NCBI GenBank assembly: GCA_963920525.1
Contig: OY986439.1
Coordinates: 28,778,819 to 28,842,818, forward strand
Reading direction: 5' to 3'
DNA: 64,000 nt
DNA from: Dichetophora obliterata
Lineage: Eukaryota; Arthropoda; Insecta; Diptera; Sciomyzidae
Positions within the stretch are counted from its first letter, which is position 1. Each line of letters opens with the position of its first letter. The notes below the pieces were generated by a model. It was not told the DNA's origin. It saw only the letters and a list, made by a program, of their open reading frames with translations, and did no database searches. A program made the position numbers and the translations under genes. Below, one piece after another: positions 59,894 to 64,000 of the stretch.

Positions 59894-62800
59894 TTTGCTC
59901 TATCTCTTGTAGTTTAGGAGTTGTAGAACACTTTTTGGAGTGGAAGCTGGCCAAAAACATGTGCTTTTTCCGTCATAACTCCCAAACCATACATCCTACA
60001 AGGACGATTTATACACCAAATTGTTTCTAATACATATATACACAAGACTGCATATTCAGAAAAAAGTTTTCTGGAATTTGATTTTTTTTCAAGAATCTTG
60101 GTTAAAATTTTTTACATGAATCATGTTTTTGACGTGGTTTTTTGCGATTTTTTTGATTTTTTAGCCATAACTTCTAAACCATACATCATAAAAGGACGAT
60201 TTATGCATCAAAATGTTCCTTAAGCTACTGCCCACAAGACTGTTTCCTTAAAATAATTTTAAAAATTAGATTTCATGTTAATTTCATGTGCCCTTTTTTG
60301 TCAATTTTTATTTTTTTTATTTATTTTCTAAAATAAAAACTACATATCAGATAAGGACGATTCATGCATTAAAATGAGCACCAGGTCCTCGTCCTTAAGA
60401 AGGGATACTCCTTTGTCCAAATGCCGTTTGCTCTATCTCTTGTAGTTTAGGAGTTGTAGAACACTTTTTGGAGTGGAAGCTGGCCAAAAACATGTGCTTT
60501 TTCCGTCATAACTCCCAAACCATACATCCAACAAGGACGATTTATACACCAAATTGTTTCTAATACATATATACACAAGACTGCATATTCAGAAAAAAGT
60601 TTTCTGGAATTTGATTTTTTTTCAAGAATCTTAGTTAAAATTTTTTACATGAATCATGTTTTTGACGTGGTTTTTGCGATTTTTTTGATTTTTTAGCCAT
60701 AACTTCTAAACCATACATCATAAAAGGACGATTTATGCATCAAAATGTTCCTTAAGCTACTGCCCACAAGACTGTTTCCTTAAAATAATTTTAAAAATTA
60801 GATTTCATGTTAATTTCATGTGCCCTTTTTTGTCAATTTTTATTTTTTTTATTTATTTTCTAAAATAAAAACTACATATCAGATAAGGACGATTCATGCA
60901 TTAAAATGAGCACCAGGTCCTCGTCCTTAAGAAAGGATACTCCTTTGTCCAAATGCCGTTTGCTCTATCTCTTGTAGTTTAGGAGTTGTAGAACACTTTT
61001 TGGAGTGGAAGCTGGCCAAAAACATGTGCTTTTTCCGTCATAACTCCCAAACCATACATCCTACAAGGACGATTTATACACCAAATTGTTTCTAATACAT
61101 ATATACACAAGACTGCATATTCAGAAAAAAGTTTTCTGGAATTTGATTTTTTTTCAAGAATCTTAGTTAAAATTTTTTACATGAATCATGTTTTTGACGT
61201 GGTTTTTTGCGATTTTTTTGATTTTTTAGCCATAACTTCTAAACCATACATCATAAAAGGACGATTTATGCATCAAAATGTTCCTTAAGCTACTGTTCAC
61301 AAGACTGTTTCCTTAAAATAATTTTAAAAATTAGATTTCATGTTAATTTCATGTGCCCTTTTTTGTCAATTTTTATTTTTTTTATTTATTTTCTAAAATA
61401 AAAACTACATATCAGATAAGGACGATTCATGCATTAAAATGAGCACCAGGTCCTCGTCCTTAAGAAGGGATACTCCTTTGTTCAAATGCCGTTTGCTCTA
61501 TCTCTTGTAGTTTAGGAGTTGTAGAACACTTTTTGGAGTGGAAGCTGGCCAAAAACATGTGCTTTTTCCGTCATAACTCCCAAACCATACATCCTACAAG
61601 GACGATTTATACACCAAATTGTTTCTAATACATATATACACAAGACTGCATATTCAGAAAAAAGTTTTCTGGAATTTGATTTTTTTTCAAGAATCTTGGT
61701 TAAAATTTTTTACATGAATCATGTTTTTGACGTGGTTTTTTGCGATTTTTTTGATTTTTTAGCCATAACTTCTAAACCATACATCATAAAAGGACGATTT
61801 ATGCATCAAAATGTTCCTTAAGCTACTGCCCACAAGACTGTTTCCTTAAAATAATTTTAAAAATTAGATTTCATGTTAATTTCATGTGCCCTTTTTTGTC
61901 AATTTTTATTTTTTTTATTTATTTTCTAAAATAAAAACTACATATCAGATAAGGACGATTCATGCATTAAAATGAGCACCAGGTCCTCGTCCTTAAGAAG
62001 GGATACTCCTTTGTCCAAATGCCGTTTGCTCTATCTCTTGTAGTTTAGGAGTTGTAGAACACTTTTTGGAGTGGAAGCTGGCCAAAAACATGTGCTTTTT
62101 CCGTCATAACTCCCAAACCATACATCCAACAAGGACGATTTATACACCAAATTGTTTCTAATACATATATACACAAGACTGCATATTCAGAAAAAAGTTT
62201 TCTGGAATTTGATTTTTTTTCAAGAATCTTAGTTAAAATTTTTTACATGAATCATGTTTTTGACGTGGTTTTTGCGATTTTTTTGATTTTTTAGCCATAA
62301 CTTCTAAACCATACATCATAAAAGGACGATTTATGCATCAAAATGTTCCTTAAGCTACTGCCCACAAGACTGTTTCCTTAAAATAATTTTAAAAATTAGA
62401 TTTCATGTTAATTTCATGTGCCCTTTTTTGTCAATTTTTATTTTTTTTATTTATTTTCTAAAATAAAAACTACATATCAGATAAGGACGATTCATGCATT
62501 AAAATGAGCACCAGGTCCTCGTCCTTAAGAAAGGATTCTCCTTTGTCCAAATGCCGTTTGCTCTATCTCTTGTAGTTTAGGAGTTGTAGAACACTTTTTG
62601 GAGTGGAAGCTGGCCAAAAACATGTGCTTTTTCCGTCATAACTCCCAAACCATACATCCTACAAGGACGATTTATACACCAAATTGTTTCTAATACATAT
62701 ATACACAAGACTGCATATTCAGAAAAAAGTTTTCTGGAATTTGATTTTTTTTCAAGAATCTTAGTTAAAATTTTTTACATGAATCATGTTTTTGACGTGG

Positions 62801-63089
62801 TTTTTTGCGATTTTTTTGATTTTTTAGCCATAACTTCTAAACCATACATCATAAAAGGACGATTTATGCATCAAAATGTTCCTTAAGCTACTGTTCACAA
62901 GACTGTTTCCTTAAAATAATTTTAAAAATTAGATTTCATGTTAATTTCATGTGCCCTTTTTTGTCAATTTTTATTTTTTTTATTTATTTTCTAAAATAAA
63001 AACTACATATCAGATAAGGACGATTCATGCATTAAAATGAGCACCAGGTCCTCGTCCTTAAGAAGGGATACTCCTTTGTTCAAATGCCG
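59894..63089. repeat. Three-monomer tandem duplication (1598 bp)
   Basis: Copies start at 59894 and 61492. Order: cttGgttaaa; catccAaca with a 5-T gtggtttttgcg and aagaaAgga; then ctgTTcac with ttgTtcaaat. A60530 matches A62128, shifted by 1598 bp. The first two members correspond to the pair at 41.7-42.6 kb, including the shortened T-run. A private aaggaTtctc near 62536 is found only in the right copy. Confidence 0.88.
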
Positions 63090-64000
63090 TTTGCTCTATC
63101 TCTTGTAGTTTAGGAGTTGTAGAACACTTTTTGGAGTGGAAGCTGGCCAAAAACATGTGCTTTTTCCGTCATAACTCCCAAACCATACATCCTACAAGGA
63201 CGATTTATACACCAAATTGTTTCTAATACATATATACACAAGACTGCATATTCAGAAAAAAGTTTTCTGGAATTTGATTTTTTTTCAAGAATCTTAGTTA
63301 AAATTTTTTACATGAATCATGTTTTTGACGTGGTTTTTTGCGATTTTTTTGATTTTTTAGCCATAACTTCTAAACCATACATCATAAAAGGACGATTTAT
63401 GCATCAAAATGTTCCTTAAGCTACTGCCCACAAGACTGTATCCTTAAAATAATTTTAAAAATTAGATTTCATGTTAATTTCATGTGTCTTTTTTTGTCAA
63501 TTTTTATTTTTTTTTATTTATTTTCTAAAATAAAAACTACATATCAGATAAGGACGATTCATGCATTAAAATGAGCACCAGGTCCTCGTCCTTAAGAAGG
63601 GATACTCCTTTGTTCAAATGCCGTTTGCTCTATCTCTTGTAGTTTAGGAGTTGTAGAACACTTTTTGGAGTGGAAGCTGGCCAAAAACATGTGCTTTTTC
63701 CGTCATAACTCCCAAACCATACATCCTACAAGGACGATTTATACACCAAATTGTTTCTGATACATATATACACAAGACTGCATATTCAGAAAAAAGTTTT
63801 CTGGAATTTGATTTTTTTTCAAGAATCTTAGTTAAAATTTTTTACATGAATCATGTTTTTGGCGTGGTTTTTTTGCGATTTTTTTGATTTTTTAGCCATA
63901 ACTTCTAAACCATACATCATAAAAGGACGATTTATGCATCAAAATGTTCCTTAAGCTACTGCCCACAAGACTGTTTCCTTAAAATAATTTTAAAAATTAG
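63090..64000. repeat. Last monomers; array continues beyond the window
   Basis: One complete monomer (63090-63623) has gtAtcc, gtgTctttt and a longer T-run. It is followed by 377 bp of the next, which carries tttctGatac and ttttGgcgtgg with an extra T, variants otherwise seen singly near 57368 and 49341. No flanking unique sequence is reached. Confidence 0.9.

Larger units (their letters stand above)
1..64000. repeat. Satellite DNA array, 533-bp monomer, about 119 full copies plus a partial one
   Basis: The landmark TTTGCTCTATCTCTTGTAG recurs at 1, 534, 1067, 1600 and so on to 63624, giving a 533-bp period that drifts only through T-run changes and a few larger indels. All copies are in the same orientation. 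Typical copies differ from the common sequence at zero to four positions, so identity is estimated by eye above 98%. Both window ends lie inside the array, so its true length is unknown. No gene, RNA gene or unique sequence interrupts it; the only foreign insertion is at 51432-51571. High homogeneity and multimer structure are typical of satellites evolving by unequal exchange and gene conversion. A centromeric or other heterochromatic location is inference. Confidence 0.98.

Noticed and set aside
1..64000. CRISPR array
   Set aside because: The period is 533 bp and the whole unit repeats. There are no short repeats separated by unique spacers and no cas genes.
1..64000. Telomeric or rDNA spacer repeat
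   Set aside because: There is no TTAGGG-type short repeat and no rRNA sequence. The ttaggag motif in each monomer is isolated. An rDNA spacer cannot be formally excluded without flanks, but nothing supports it.
1..64000. Tandem array as assembly artefact
   Set aside because: Private variants, graded multimers and a single clean transposon insertion with target duplication argue against simple repeated collapse or looping. Individual recent duplications (1170, 1598, 1604 and 2667 bp) still need long-read confirmation.

Overview
The window is one uninterrupted block of satellite DNA. About 119 complete head-to-tail copies, plus one partial copy at the right end, of an AT-rich monomer of 533 bp (about 31% G+C, counted by hand in the first copy) fill all 64 kb. 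All copies lie in the same orientation. Most differ from each other at only a few bases, so the array has been homogenised recently. I see no protein-coding gene, no rRNA or tRNA and no unique flanking sequence. This architecture (large homogeneous array, nested repeat units, one small inverted-repeat transposon) points to eukaryotic heterochromatin, possibly centromeric or pericentromeric. The species and the chromosomal position cannot be read from the window.

Three scales of repetition can be seen. (1) Inside each 533-bp monomer there are three diverged copies of an older unit, marked by a conserved block around GGACGATTYAT. These cores are 192, 161 and 180 bp apart (mean about 178 bp), so today's monomer looks like a fossil trimer of a roughly 178-bp satellite. 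(2) The 533-bp monomer is the main unit. Each copy carries three short perfect dyads, a run of four T-tracts phased near the helical repeat, and an 8-bp direct repeat offset by 11 bp. (3) Shared private variants show multimers of 2, 3, 4 and 5 monomers (about 1067, 1600, 2131-2135 and 2664-2667 bp), and one 1170-bp unit built from two monomers plus a 103-bp fragment. At a larger scale, the first 1.8 kb recurs at a constant offset of 16,518 bp.

Layout by diagnostic variants: 1-2132 block repeated at 16519-18650; 2133-6394 pair of blocks 2664 bp apart; 6395-9593 mixed monomers; 9594-17051 four-monomer units; 18651-27176 a subfamily carrying linked variants, with alternating and four-monomer repeats; 27177-32508 five-monomer duplication; 32509-38892 three-monomer duplications; 38893-43078 mixed; 43079-45163 two-monomer duplication next to a 129-bp deletion junction; 45164-47503 duplicated irregular 1170-bp unit; 47504-59893 mixed monomers; 59894-63089 three-monomer duplication; 63090-64000 array continuing out of the window.

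The only foreign DNA is at 51432-51571: a 140-bp hairpin element with 60-bp arms (57 of 60 positions paired), a 20-nt loop and a 3-bp TTA target duplication, inserted in a monomer whose empty site is present in every other copy. It is best read as a non-autonomous MITE, most consistent with the PIF/Harbinger group. Short reading frames of 63-100 codons exist, but they are by-products of the repeat: most lack ATG and depend on T-run length.
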